Source: Hydractinia symbiolongicarpus (taxonomy: Eukaryota; Cnidaria; Hydrozoa; Anthoathecata; Hydractiniidae). From it: a DNA stretch of 60,000 nucleotides. The translations under genes were made by a program, and so were the position numbers. The notes below the pieces were generated by a model, which saw only the letters and a list, made by a program, of their open reading frames with translations, did no database searches and was not told where the DNA came from. The DNA lies in assembly GCF_029227915.1 (NCBI RefSeq), contig NC_079887.1:10046001-10106000 (forward strand), written 5' to 3'. Shown piece by piece: positions 12,061 through 22,578 of this stretch (the stretch's first letter is position 1; each line of letters opens with the position of its first letter).

Positions 12061-15000
12061 ATTTCCCTAAAATGTTAGATTGTTTACAAAGTTAAAACAT
12101 AGCTAAATATAATAGTGGCCACAGAAAATTAAAATCTATATTTCAAAAGGATTCCAGCACAAAACAGCTAACCAGAAAGAATAAAGATAAAATATATTTT
12201 TTTAAAGTACTTTTTGAGGAGTTTATTTCCTGACGGTTTGAAAATTTCAGGACTGTGGTCACCATCTTTATATACTTTTGGAAAGAATGGGTGGTTTTCA
12301 GATTTTATAGTTTGGGACAGTTTTATAAATTGAAAAAGGTTGGATTTTTATTCTGAAATCTGAATTATGGGAGGGTAGGAGGCAGTCAGCAATAATTGCA
12401 GGAGAGATATAAAGACTGATTTTTAAATTTAAACTGTGGTATAAAATTCTCTTTGAATATGATGCTTTTAATTAGTTCTGATTCTATGTCAGTAAATTAG
12501 ACTATTTTTTCTTTAACATTCATGCTTATGTATTTTATGATGTTTTTAAAGACTTTAAAAAACATAAAATCTTTTTTTATTTATTTCTTGATTTAATCTG
12601 GATTAATAGGGATGGTCTAATAAAAGTGATAGGAAGGATTTTCAGATTATTTTTTAATATGGAAAAATGTTAATTGACCCTGCCTTAAAGTTACTGAGAA
12701 AATTTTGTAAAAATATTTTTTGCTATTTTCACATTGTAAGTTGAACGTAACTTATATATTCTTTAACCTGAATAAACAAAATTTCAACTTAAAAAAAGCT
12801 GCACAAAGGTTATTGACAGGAAAACATAGAGGTTGGAAATTGTGGTGCAAGTTTATTCCTATACTTTTAATGAACACTCTGTAATTTTGAAATTGCTTGT
12901 TGGTATGTATATCACCTCACATTCCATTTAACAGCTTAAATAGCATTCATTTATTCAATGATCATACTTATTTAAAATTTATAACAACAACCATTTATAC
13001 AGCCATTGAATATTTCTGTTTGTTTCAAAAATAGAAAAAAATATGTTTATTATTTTATAAAGATATGTTATATGTGTTTTGCAGCTAAAAAATTGTGCAA
13101 AAATATTGAGGATGGTAAAAAAAGAAAAAAAAATTCTTCTAAAAGATAAATTCTTTTAAGCAATCAACAAATTGATACGAAAAACTACATTTTTTGCAAC
13201 ATTTCAGGTGTTCACACACCATTTTCAAGCAATCAATGATGCACAAATTTCGTCTTAATAAATACAAAATTTAACAGTAACAGACTAAATAACTATATAA
13301 TGGAGCTAATCTGATGTTGTTATTCAATTGGGGACTATTAACATTTAGTTGTGACATTAAAAAACATAATTTTTCCTAAAAAGAGTCCTAAAACAATTTT
13401 CTCGTCCTTGTTAATCCAGCTCTCATCGTTTACACCTTATTCTGTGACCTAATTGTTTCTAGCAATTGTGTTAAAAGTAACTACAGTAACGGATTCTTAT
13501 TGTATATATGTTGTCAACTTTATAACTTATCATAAGGTTGGACAACATTATATATTAAGCATATTTTCAACATATTTTGAGGCTAAAATAATAGTTTTCA
13601 CAAGCAAGCTAAAAGTGTATACAGACAATCATCAAAGTATATGATTTTTCAACAGGTATTTTTTATAACTTTTTTCAAACCCACCCAATTTCCAATTTTT
13701 TACTTCTGAAAGTTCCAAAGCTTGTGGTCACTCTATAGCTATACAAATGAATTTCAAAATGTATATGAAAATTATTTTTTATACAACAATTGCATTGTTA
13801 GCACTGTGTCCTGTATAAATATTTTAAATAAATAAAATAACTAAATAACCACTTATAGCGTGGAATAAAAAGATGTTGTAAAGATGTATTTATGTATAAA
13901 GTTGGGCAAACCTTCGATATCCATCACAGTATGATAAAATAGTGGTCATCCATTTTTTATACTCCATACTTTCCAACAAAGGACCCTTATTTCTTGATTT
14001 TTTTCTACTATTTCAGTGGAATTTGAATCCTAACTCTAATTTGCAGTTAAATGAAATGATATTAATTTTGTGTGGGTGACCTTAAAACTAATTTTAATAT
14101 TAATATACCAATTTATTTCTGTTTGTGGTGACATTAACGATGCATGTATGTATAATTAATTTTAAGGATTAAAATTTATTTATTCACTTATCACAAATAC
14201 TTTACTTACTACATGACATAAATAACAAATGGACATAACAATAACAACAAAGTCACTGGTGCTACCTAAAATCAAAATTATCAATTTCAATAGCAAGTCC
14301 TTTGAAAAAAATAGCTTTTTAGAGAGATCGTGTAATGCTCTGATTAAATATCACTTTCTGCTACATCTCAAACAAACACCTTCCAATAAACTTTAAATTT
14401 TAACAAAAAAGATCTATCTCTCTTAAATGTATACAACTCTTGAAATAAAAGGGGGTGGCTAAAACATCATTATATATTATAGAATCTTTTTAGCCACTTA
14501 AAACTAAACAATTATACCTTCTTAACAGCATATAATATTTGCTTTGTCAGGGAAAAGTAAGTGTGACTGATAGACATATTTTAACATTTTAATGTCTTGC
14601 ACATGATAAATAATGGTCATAAGCAATCTATAAAGGTAAAAAACTGAGGATAGCAACTATGGAATGGTGTTGAAAATTCATTTGATCGTGAATGTACTTT
14701 CCTGTAACAAAATATGAATTTGATGTTTATGCTAGCTTACCTTGCTTACTTCTCCTCAAAAAGTAGCAACTACAATAGCAATTTGTGACCTAATTGAATT
14801 AGCAAAATCCATCAAGTTTGAAGTGAAAGTTTTTAAATTTCTGTTACTTTTTAATGTACCATTCCTTTAAATATTTTTCAGAATTAATTGGGACAATTTT
14901 CTTAAATATTTTGTTTTCTTTTGGTTTAAGTAAACACGGAAATAACTTTCTGGACACAGAAGTGGTATTCATTTTTTGACAATATAAAGCGAAAAACAAA

Positions 15001-15120
15001 GCACCTGTTCCTGACTTGGTCAATCACAGTATATAAATAAAGTTTTTATTTTCTCTATAGAATGCTTATCACCATTATTTTTTATGTGTAAGACAAAATG
15101 GTTAAATTTGACTATTAGTC
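12061..15120. other. Intergenic, no gene seen
   Basis: AT-rich DNA upstream of HHAT without a convincing coding frame or RNA gene. It should include the HHAT promoter and the proposed non-coding first exon, neither of which I can delimit. Confidence 0.55.
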
Positions 15121-15124
15121 ACAA

Positions 15125-15360
15125 TTAGCCAATCGCTGCATTGTAGTTTAGTGGTTATAAATGTAGCACTTTGTGCGGGAAACCATGTTAGATTCCCCTT
15201 GATTCAATATGTGTGAGTCAATGTTACCATAGCATAGCCCCGTGATTAACCCAAGACATGTTTGATGTTGCAGGCAGTTTTCTGGTAGAGCACGGACCTA
15301 AATTGCATCAAGACATGGCCCCTCCTGAAAATAATAGACAAGTATATTCCTCCATATTTG
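15125..15360 (+). mobile_element. tRNA-derived SINE-like element, family 2
   Basis: A box-A-like TAGTTTAGTGGTTA near 15147 is followed about 40 bp later by a box-B-like GTTAGATTCCCC near 15190, with the spacing of a tRNA-type Pol III promoter. A non-tRNA body follows (GGTAGAGCACGGACC near 15275). The downstream end is not defined. It shows no CCA end and no clean cloverleaf, so it is read as a SINE rather than a working tRNA gene. Confidence 0.45.
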
Positions 15361-16526
15361 TAAAGCTAGCTATGTAAAATATGCACATCTATCAATTGCT
15401 GTATAGCTATATATCGTGATTCTGGTTAAGCGCTGTTTTACCTGACTGCATGTGTTTTAGTTGTGACAGGATAGTTTTAGATATATAGGTGTGTGTTCTA
15501 CAACACCTCCAAACCAGTAACTTGAATTTTTCTTGAAAATGAAAGTTAGCTGAATTTCTCCATCAAGTCTCAATAAAAGGTACAGTAAATTAGCTAGGTA
15601 TCTAGCCTACCGTGAACCTCAAAAAGGTGTATTGTAGCTATATAGCTAGCTGGCTAAATAGCTAGGCAGCCATACTTTTAACCTTTCACGCTTGTTTGCA
15701 TTTGCTTGAGCACTGCTTTCCTTTGGCTCACCAGCATGTTGTTGATCAATATTCATATTTATTTACAAGCTGATTTATTTCGTTAATGTGCAGCTGATTT
15801 ATTCAAAAATATCACACACCTGTGCGAACAACGTGCTTTCTATGCCTTGATTGTTTGTTTACATTGCTCACGCTTTCTACCTTGTCTGTCCAAAGCAACG
15901 GAGATGGTTCTCCCCCTCTGATTTTATTTTCTCTCCATTGCAGACAAATCAATTCCCACGGAATAATAAAGTATGCGCTATCGTTGGGGGCTAACAATTG
16001 TCTTCGACAACCCCTGGTGACGAGGCTGAAATAAGCAGAACATGTGCCTTTTATTGACAGCCCGAAACCCAATGAAAAGAACCTCGTAATTTGACAGCAC
16101 TATGACCGTTTAAAAAAACTTAATTTACCACTCATACTGCATTTCTTAATGATATCGTAAATAGCAATAAAAAACATTTTTTTTATTCATCGAAAGGTAT
16201 TGTAATTTTGATGCTTTTACTATTAAGATTGTGAATTTTTGTGTGCTCTTTTCTATATTTTAAGATGCATACCTTGTTTGTTCTAATTTTTCTATGTGAC
16301 TATTAAGTTACATGTTTCTTTTTTTCTCAACACGTTACTAAAGAAAGGATTGTGGTAAGGTGCTTTTTATTCAGACACAAGTTACACGCATTATTAAGTA
16401 CGTATAGCTTATAGTTTTGGTGGGTTGTTATTTGATGCATACTTAATTTCATTTATTTGATACTTACTAAAGATATCTTCTTACTGGAAAAAAGCTTTTG
16501 TTTTTGCGTGTGAATATGACTTGTTG
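15361..16526. other. Intergenic, no gene seen
   Basis: Contains clustered TAGCTAGC-type short repeats near 15590-15665. Overlapping opposite-strand ORFs of 70-86 codons at 15812-16072 have no recognisable motif and are judged non-coding. Confidence 0.5.
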
Positions 16527-16752
16527 TCAATGGGTGTCACTTGTTCTTAATCTTTGTCATTTTTTGTCACTCGTTTTATGGCTTGTTGTCACTTATTGTC
16601 ACTTGTTGTCACTCGTTGTATGGCTTGTTGTCACTTGTTGTCACGTGGTGTCATAGGTGTCACTCGTTGTCACGTGGTGTCGCTCGTTGTGTGGCTTGTT
16701 GTCACGTGGTGTCACTCGTTGTCACGTGGTGTAATTTGTTGTCACTCGTTGT
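16527..16752 (+). repeat. Minisatellite of about 10-bp units
   Basis: Tandem variants of TTGTCACTCG / TTGTCACGTG / TTGTATGGC run for about 225 bp. Overlapping frames translate to Cys/His/Leu-rich low-complexity peptides that are by-products of the repeat. The array ends about 150 bp before the Polinton. Confidence 0.85.
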
Positions 16753-16899
16753 ACAGCTCGCTTGTCTGTTTATCAACAATCAGCTTTGACATGTAAAAAA
16801 TAGTTAAAATAGCCAGTGAGTCTAGTCTTTAAAGTCAACACTAAAAATGAATTTTTACTCAGCAGCCTTGTTGCAAAGCAGTTCGCTAAAATACAACGT

Positions 16900-17166
16900 A
16901 GAGAGATAGACAAATGTATGTTCCGGCACAGGCGCACATTGCACACATGCGCACGCCCTCAGTCAACCACAACAACCCCCTACTATCCAACACAAGTACT
17001 AACCATGCCATACCAGTCCAACACAACAATCACTGATCATCCAACACAATTCCTTACCATGCTGTGCTTAGTCATGCATATCAAGGTCATGCTGTGCTTA
17101 GTCATGAGGTAAAGTCCCTCTGCTGACGTCATCAAAAACCAACGCAGGCGCAGTAGCATCCAACAT
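16900..17166 (+). repeat. Left terminal inverted repeat of the Polinton
   Basis: Matches the reverse complement of 28402-28719 at roughly 95% by eye, with a rearranged stretch around 17070-17110 where a 19-bp motif (ATGCTGTGCTTAGTCATG plus flank) is duplicated. The outer end starts AGAGAGATAG. Confidence 0.9.
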
Positions 17167-17209
17167 ACGCGCGTGACCAATAAACACCACACCATTTCAG
17201 AATAAGAAT

Positions 17210-17789
17210 ATGAACAGGGTGACGGTACGAGAATTACGCTATGTTGCGAAAAGTCTTGGTATAAAAGGCTATTACATGCTACGTAAAGCCGAACTGGTGG
17301 ATATGATGGAAGGCCAGCTCAATACGCAGGACATGTGTAGCAAGGCCGTTGAAAAGGATCCCGAGATATTCGATTACACGCCAGATCAATTCAAGACGTA
17401 GGACATGTGCGACAAAATTGTCGGGAGGGGGGGAGCCTTCTATGCTAAGGTATGTGCCAGACCGACTCAAGACGCAGGACATGTGTGAAAGGGCTGTCAA
17501 GAATCCCTATATGTTTCAAAAAATCCCGGACAGGTTCAAGACGCAGGACATGTGTAACAAAGCCGTAGAAAAGTTTGCCTGGATGTTCAAGTATGTCCTG
17601 GATTGGTTTGTTACTCAGGACATGTGTAGGAGCATTAGGGTTAAATGGTTCAAGGCCTACAGCCAGAGGAAAGTTCAAAAGGCTAGAATTAAGCAGGAGC
17701 TAGCTCCAGTAGCCTGGCATCCTGACAGGGTCATAGATTGGTGCTTTTCAGAGGATGAAAAGGCAAACCTTGAAAAGTTGTGGTCTTAG
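17210..17789 (+). pseudogene. Protein with SAP/Rho-N-like head and TQDMC repeats (DUF4116-like)
   Basis: The ATG at 17210 opens a helix-rich head (VRELRYVAKSLGIKGYY-LRKAELV) resembling SAP/Rho-N nucleic-acid-binding modules. It is followed by about five repeats of 25-30 residues with the pattern TQDMC-KAVE-P--F-Y-PD-FK, which resemble DUF4116-type repeats. The C-terminus is basic and ends at 17789. Lesions are a TAG at 17399-17401 in a position where the other repeats have CAG, and a frame change in the G-run near 17425. The head is related to that of the polymerase gene at the other end of the element. Function is unknown. This is the first gene inside the left repeat. Confidence 0.7.
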
Positions 17790-17875
17790 GTAATAGGCGC
17801 GACAAGCAAATATAAGTATAGGTTTCAATTGGTTTTTGACCAATAAAACTTTGGACTGGGGCTATCATCAATAAA

Positions 17876-18230
17876 ATGGTACTCTGTTACTGGTGTTTCG
17901 TAGAACTGGGCGACAAGATAGGCGTCAGGTGTCCTATGAGATACAACCCCCCGCAGGTGAGTGTAAAACATGCAACAAACTGGCTTTTTTCATGTCAAAG
18001 AAAACATGGCTGCTCATAGGGCCGAACACGAAGGGGAGTACGTCTACGAGGGCTATTTTTGTGGAAATGCGTGCTGCTTGGCTTATGTGGAAGAGCGAAA
18101 GGTGTATGAAAGCGCGTACGAAATATCGCTATGGTTGTTGAAAAGGCGCTATAAGGGCCTGCCCGCCCCGGACTGGAGACGTCTCAGAAGATTTGGGGGT
18201 GACTTGACGCAAAAGAAATTTTTGGGATAG
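17876..18230 (+). pseudogene. Zinc-finger protein resembling a viral late transcription factor
   Basis: From the ATG at 17876 the N-terminus reads CYWCFVELG...CP-RYNPPQ. After a frame change near 17960-18000 it continues in another frame with GYFCGNACCLAYVEE and ends APDWRRLRRFGG...FLG at 18230. Paired CxxC near the start and an FC-x3-CC segment suggest an FCS/MYM-type zinc fold, as in late transcription factor-like proteins of large DNA viruses and Polintons. That assignment is from the motif pattern only. About 118 codons in total; one frameshift makes it a pseudogene. Confidence 0.6.
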
Positions 18231-18290
18231 CCAAGGTTATCTTACAGCCCCTCGGGGTTATGAGATAAAAAATTTTTCAACTACAAATAA

Positions 18291-18440
18291 ATGTGTAATA
18301 CACTTTCAAAATTTGAGGCCGTAGAAAACGTAGTAGCCCTGATATTTATAGCCGGCGTAGGTGTTTTACTCCCAGTTATGGCATTCTCTCTAATGCAAGA
18401 ATCAACGAAGGACAAGGAGAACAAAGAAATCAAGACCTAG
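18291..18440 (+). CDS. Small single-pass membrane protein, intact
   Basis: A 49-residue ORF with ATG at 18291 and TAG ending 18440. A hydrophobic stretch (VVALIFIAGVGVLLPVMAF) covers about residues 14-33 and is followed by a charged tail rich in Lys and Glu. It lies between two other Polinton genes in the same direction with short spacers, which supports it being real. It is one of the few undamaged genes of the element. I do not recognise a family; small membrane proteins of virus-like elements often sit in virions or host membranes, but nothing here shows that. Confidence 0.5.
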   Translation: MCNTLSKFEAVENVVALIFIAGVGVLLPVMAFSLMQESTKDKENKEIKT

Positions 18441-18466
18441 AGGATCGTCTTTGTAACTGTAAATAA

Positions 18467-18646
18467 ATGGAACAATGCAATGACTGCGAAAGGGTACTTG
18501 ATGCATACGATAGATGCACCTGTGGACGAAGGTTAATGATAAAGCCTAAAATGTTGTGTTGGTACTGCTACCAAGAGTATATCACGTATAACGGCGGTAG
18601 CTGTGTATGTACAAGAAGCGATTCTCAGACGTTTGAAATTCAATAA
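18467..18646 (+). CDS. Small cysteine-rich zinc-ribbon-like protein, intact
   Basis: A 59-residue ORF, ATG at 18467 and TAA ending 18646, starting 26 bp after the preceding small ORF. Cysteines occur as CNDC, CTC, CWYC and CVC, four pairs that could bind two zinc ions. It is followed after six bases by the next gene. Conserved spacing of the pairs and position in a co-directional run support coding. No family recognised. Confidence 0.5.
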   Translation: MEQCNDCERVLDAYDRCTCGRRLMIKPKMLCWYCYQEYITYNGGSCVCTRSDSQTFEIQ

Positions 18647-18652
18647 AACAAG

Positions 18653-19228
18653 ATGCTAAAATTCAGAGAAAAGCTTGTCAAACCTCGAGATTTCTACAAT
18701 TTTGCTGCTACGTTTACCGACATCAATGACATCAATTTCGAATATATCACAGTATCAGATACAGTTCCTGCCAATGGAGGTAAGGATCAACGGTACATTG
18801 TTGGGTACCATACGAGAGACCTGATTGTAGCCCGGAGGGTAAAGACACCCAGGATCTGGTCCCTGCATTGAGTCACCCAGTACAACGCCAGTGTAGTACC
18901 AGCAATGAGTCTTGATTTTTAAGAGTACCCCGATTGGGTTGCTAAGTATCGCCAAATCTGGGCTTAAATCGAAGAGTTGATATTTCAGAAATTGACGACG
19001 GAAGCTGTGAGAAAGGATCGATATGTTAATGCAAAATTAAAATACTATAAGGACGCGATTACGACCAAATTCCGCGGTATGCCGGTACGCCACGATGAAC
19101 CCTGCCAAGTAAGTGCCATCCTGGCCATATCGGTTTATATGCAGTGCAAAAACTACTACCCTCAAGTGCATGTTGTGGAATGTCAATACAAAGACTTCAA
19201 AAAAGAATGGTTGCTGAGTGAGGATTAA
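18653..19228 (+). pseudogene. Conserved Polinton protein of unknown function, three in-frame stops
   Basis: A single frame runs from the ATG at 18653 to the TAA ending 19228 (about 191 codons). It is interrupted only by TGA at 18869-18871, TAA at 18920-18922 and TAA at 18965-18967, with no length change. The sequence on both sides of each stop reads as ordinary globular protein (for example YPDWVAKYRQIWA and NYYPQVHVVECQY). The absence of frameshifts shows damage by point change only. I cannot name the family; it may be one of the virion or nucleic-acid-binding proteins of these elements. Confidence 0.6.
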
Positions 19229-19302
19229 AAAATCATATATTTTGTAGGCTTCACAAGTCCTACAAAACATATAAAATTAAGGCTTATACTCAGGTCGTAA
19301 AT

Positions 19303-20136
19303 CTAGGTAGCGCTGGCATACCGCACAAACTGAAGCTTTTTTAAAATCTCTTCCTTTCCTTCTTGTCTCCCCTTCGCTACAAGCTGAGCACGTTTGCGTT
19401 TGTTAATGGCGTCCACAAGCTGTTTGAAGCGTTGACGTAGATGCTCCTTCCGCAACATATACTGTTGCTTCCCCTGCATGATCAGGCTGAACTCATAGTC
19501 GCTGATCACCCCATTTTCTACCGCTTTTGAGATGAGATCGACAGTGGAGTTTAACTTAGATTCAGCGAGTAGCCTGATACTCTCATGTTTCTTGGATTTA
19601 ACAGCTAAGTTCTTTGAAGCGTTCCGCAGACCAGCTTGTCATATCCCCATGACTATCGTGATACCCCCCATGGCAATGCAGAGCGGAGCCCCCAACCTCG
19701 TGCCCAACACTCCGATTCCGACACCCGAGGTGATAATGCTGACACTCACTAACCCATGATCGCAATACCTTACCCAGGTCCCGTGCATTTTGAGTTTTTT
19801 TGCAAGCGCGTCCCGTTCTTTAATTTCATTTCAAAGATATTTGACACGGAGCCTGCAGAGTCCATTTTTCAAGACAAACAGCCTAATCTTTTCCTCTGCC
19901 TGGCTATTCACAATAGTCGCCAAATCCTCGATCCTGTACAGACCTTTCATAATCTCAATTCGAGTCACCCGCTGATCAGGCCCTAAGTTACGGATCATGA
20001 GATCATTTTCGGTATAAATGTTCAGCCACGTAGGTCGAATACTAATGGACAGGGCAATTCTCTTATCCTGTCCGAAGTAATCCTCAAACAAGGTGGGTTT
20101 TTCGATATCAGTGATGCACAGTTGCTTTATGTTTAT
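19303..20136 (-). pseudogene. Membrane-anchored coiled-coil protein, two in-frame TGA codons
   Basis: Read leftwards in one frame from about 20136 to the TAG at 19303. An N-terminal globular part (FEDYFGQDKR...) is followed by a Lys/Glu-rich helix. Next is a Gly/Ile/Ala-rich hydrophobic segment (LVSVSIITSGVGIGVLG...GGITIVMGI) that looks membrane-inserting, then a C-terminal charged coiled coil. TGA codons interrupt at 19831-19833 and 19639-19641 without a frame change. No ATG is evident at the expected start; an ATA or TTG near 20091-20136 may be the altered start. It diverges from the plus-strand gene at 20150 across an AT-rich gap that could hold both promoters. Function unknown. Confidence 0.6.
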
Positions 20137-20149
20137 TTTAAAAATAAAC

Positions 20150-20705
20150 GATGAACATGTATTCGTACAACCCGAGAGCTAGGTACAAGTCAAATAGAGG
20201 ATAATAGCCCTTGGGTATCACCAGCCTGGATCACCAGGACCTGTACGTTTCAACAAAGTCCCATACTTCCATGGCATTTCCCGAGTTTACAAAGTATTCC
20301 ATCAAGATTCCAACCCGACCTACCTCAATGACCCCGCTTAGGTGGGGTGGGCAGGACAGGCCTTGGACTATTGGAATATCCAGGTGATTTTGCCAGCCAT
20401 TGCTCAACAACTGCATTAGACATCTCCTTTAAACACATGACGGACTCCGTACCCCTTGTCAACTCGATCTTTAAATTCCGCATGTACTACCACATGCGTC
20501 GTATCTTGGCAAGAATGAAGGTATTCATGCCCTTTCACCTCTGGGTATGCACAAGTATGGTGCAGATCCCAATAGTATGTACAAATTCAAGGCGGTCATG
20601 TCATCACTCACCAATAGTTTATGGTGGGCCCAGGTTGATGGGGATTGGGCAAAGTTTATCATCCCGACAAGTCAGGGCCTGACGTCGGAAGGTCTGACCA
20701 AGTGA
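20150..20705 (+). pseudogene. Conserved Polinton protein of unknown function, heavily broken
   Basis: The ATG at 20150 is followed within 20 codons by TAA TAG. The coding signal continues by frame changes: LGITSLDHQDLY, then FNKVPYFHGISRVYKVF, YLNDPA, WAGQALDYWNIQVILP, then MHKYGADP...LWWAQVDGDW ending at TGA 20703-20705. These pieces read as one protein of about 185 residues with several shifts and stops. Another plus-strand open stretch (about 20707-20960) may be its extension or a separate small gene. No family name can be supported. Confidence 0.5.
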
Positions 20706-20739
20706 AAGTATCCGCGTCTACGTGGTCCTGTTACTAGGG

Positions 20740-21105
20740 TCAAGGGAGGGGCCAAAGCATCCTCATTCCGTTCTGGTGCGGACAACTATACGGCCAGGCA
20801 AATTCTGATACAAAAATTTGAAAGTATGGTACTAAGAGAGGGGAATGTCGGGCAGGACATAACACAATTTCAGAAGGTGCTGCCCAACCTCGGATCCTTC
20901 TTAGTTGTTCGTAAAGGCTATCGACCTTTGATTTTAGTATATCTTGCCTCTGCCTTGTCGTGGTGTCTCTCTGGCCTTGCTGTTGTTCTGGTACCAGCCT
21001 TGGTGTTGACCCTGACGACCTTGGTGTTGATGGGGTGCCTTCATGCTCCGGACGACCCTCCTCATCCTCTTCAATGTCAGACTCGAATATTGGGTTTGTT
21101 GGCAT
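20740..21105 (-). CDS. Acidic, low-complexity protein, ORF open
   Basis: The ATG at 21105 reads leftwards. It starts with an acidic Pro/Ser/Thr/Glu-rich region (SDIEEDEEGRPEHEGTPST...) and a Gln/Arg-rich segment, then a short helix (KSKVDSLYEQLRRI). The remainder to 20740 is less convincing, and the opposite strand also has a plausible open frame there, so the true C-terminus may be nearer 20890. It is divergent from the capsid gene, with the two ATGs only 27 bp apart around TATATA. Function unknown. Confidence 0.42.
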   Translation of the reverse strand: MPTNPIFESDIEEDEEGRPEHEGTPSTPRSSGSTPRLVPEQQQGQRDTTTRQRQDILKSKVDSLYEQLRRIRGWAAPSEIVLCPARHSPLLVPYFQIFVSEFAWPYSCPHQNGMRMLWPLP

Positions 21106-21132
21106 ATCTTTTATTTAAATTTCCCATATATA

Positions 21133-22317
21133 ATGAGTACATTCGGACATAAACTGAACCCCTACCAGGAGGTGAAACAGGTTTTTGGGAATAAGGGTAA
21201 GAAACAACGTGTCCAGATAAGTAACATACCATCGACGATCAACCAAAACGAAGACCTCTACGTCGATATTCCCAACATGAGGCAGGACGAGGTCATTTTC
21301 CGGGGTCTATAAAACTACTGTTTGACCTGGAGCTTACAGGGACCAATACAAAACGCACCATCGTTTCGAATGTCGGCAAGGCGTTGGTGAGAGACCAGCG
21401 TATTACCCTGAACGGCAACGAAGTGCAACACATCAGCGACTACAACACGTTTACAGTCTACCGGGATCTCTGGCTACCCAAGTTTGACCGTGAAAATAAC
21501 CTGATTTTGGAAGGTACCAGCCCCAACGATGGTACCATACGCACTTCGCAGGTCAAGGGCACTAACCATGGTGGGACAGATGAAGAGAAAGCCATTGTTA
21601 CCGCCTTTGGTAATACTTTTTGTATACCACTTGGAAAGATTTTGAACTCACCAGAGACCTTCCCTTTTATCAGGCAGGGTTACATGACAGGTTGCAATTC
21701 GTGATTCATTTTGCCTCATATAGCGACGTCATCAAAGATGGTGGTACAGCAGGTAAGTGAGCCATGAAGGTCTGGCAAGTGCCGTGATGTCAAGGTATAG
21801 CCGGCTTGTTTAGCCATATGAACGGATACTTAGGAGTAAGGTAGTTACCATCAAGAAGCACGATGCGAGATACAACCTCCAGATCGATACCCCGGCGAAG
21901 AGTCTAAAGGGTGTCTTACTACTGTTCGTGGACCCTGGAAAAGTGGTTTACTCCGGCGCTAACGAGGTGTTTTACAACCCCAAGATTGAAAAAATAAGCA
22001 TCACTCTCGAGGGGGAATGAGCTCTACTCGCATTCCATGTTTGCAACGGATCACCTCGAGCAGATTGTAAATCTCTTTGCTAGTCATGATTCAGAGGTCA
22101 CCATTGGGCAATTTATGACTGAAAGGTAGAAGACCGAGCCTCTCCTGATCACACCCTATGTGGTTCGGGAAGACCTCTACAACGTTTGAGTGACGACATC
22201 ACGTTGCACATGACTAAGAAAGCTGATGGGGATGGGGATATCAGGTGTTACGTCTATCTGCTGCAGGACGCTTTCACTCTGTACAATATTAGTGACCACA
22301 ATTTGTGTTTGTCCTAG
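21133..22317 (+). pseudogene. Major capsid protein (double-jelly-roll type), broken
   Basis: The ATG at 21133 opens an N-terminal arm, then beta-rich sequence (YVDIPNMRQDEV, LLFDLELTGTNTKRT, LNGNEVQHISDY). Later pieces (YNLQIDTPAKSLKGVLLLF; FYNPKIEKISITLEGE) and a C-terminus ending TAG at 22317 follow. Order, size (about 390 codons) and context match the capsid protein of animal Polintons. The frame changes at the TAA 21310-21312 and again at several points after 21700; further stops follow. Assignment is by recognition of conserved pieces, without a structural model. Confidence 0.7.
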
Positions 22318-22335
22318 GGGCACATACAAATCAAT

Positions 22336-22578
22336 ATGGAAAATAAGAGCTGCTCAACATGTAAAAACCCACTGTTAACCCTATTGTAAAGGGTGGAAGG
22401 GTAGCCAGATTTGCGCGCATGAAAGATTGAAGCATCGCTGTAAGAAGTGTAAGGGGAGAGTCAGATTTGCGAACATGAAAGGCGGAAGGCCCAGTGCAAA
22501 GAGTGCAAAGAAAGTGGGACTTGTGAACATGAAAGGCGGGGATCTCGTTGCAAAGAATGTAAGCTTTCCAAACAATAA
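22336..22578 (+). pseudogene. Tandem CxH/CxxC zinc-repeat protein, 5' part damaged
   Basis: From the ATG at 22336 (SCSTCKNP) the frame soon ends in TAA. The second half, open from about 22465 to the TAA at 22576-22578, repeats the pattern ICEHERRK-QCKECKESGTC, then CEHERRG-RCKEC, and an earlier copy lies at about 22412-22455 in another frame. Alternating C-x-H and C-x2-C pairs suggest a string of small zinc knuckles, a repeat type common in large DNA viruses and virus-like elements. The next ORF starts on the base after its stop. Confidence 0.6.

Noticed and set aside
15822-16072. Opposite-strand ORFs of 70-86 codons
   Set aside because: No motif, no splice context, mutual overlap; chance open frames in a slightly GC-richer patch.
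16541-16796. Overlapping ORFs of 80-82 codons rich in Cys, His and Leu
   Set aside because: They are translations of the tandem minisatellite in two frames.
20826-21152. Plus-strand 108-codon ORF rich in Leu and Val
   Set aside because: Most of it is the complement of the acidic repeat-rich minus-strand ORF; only its first part might be genuine.
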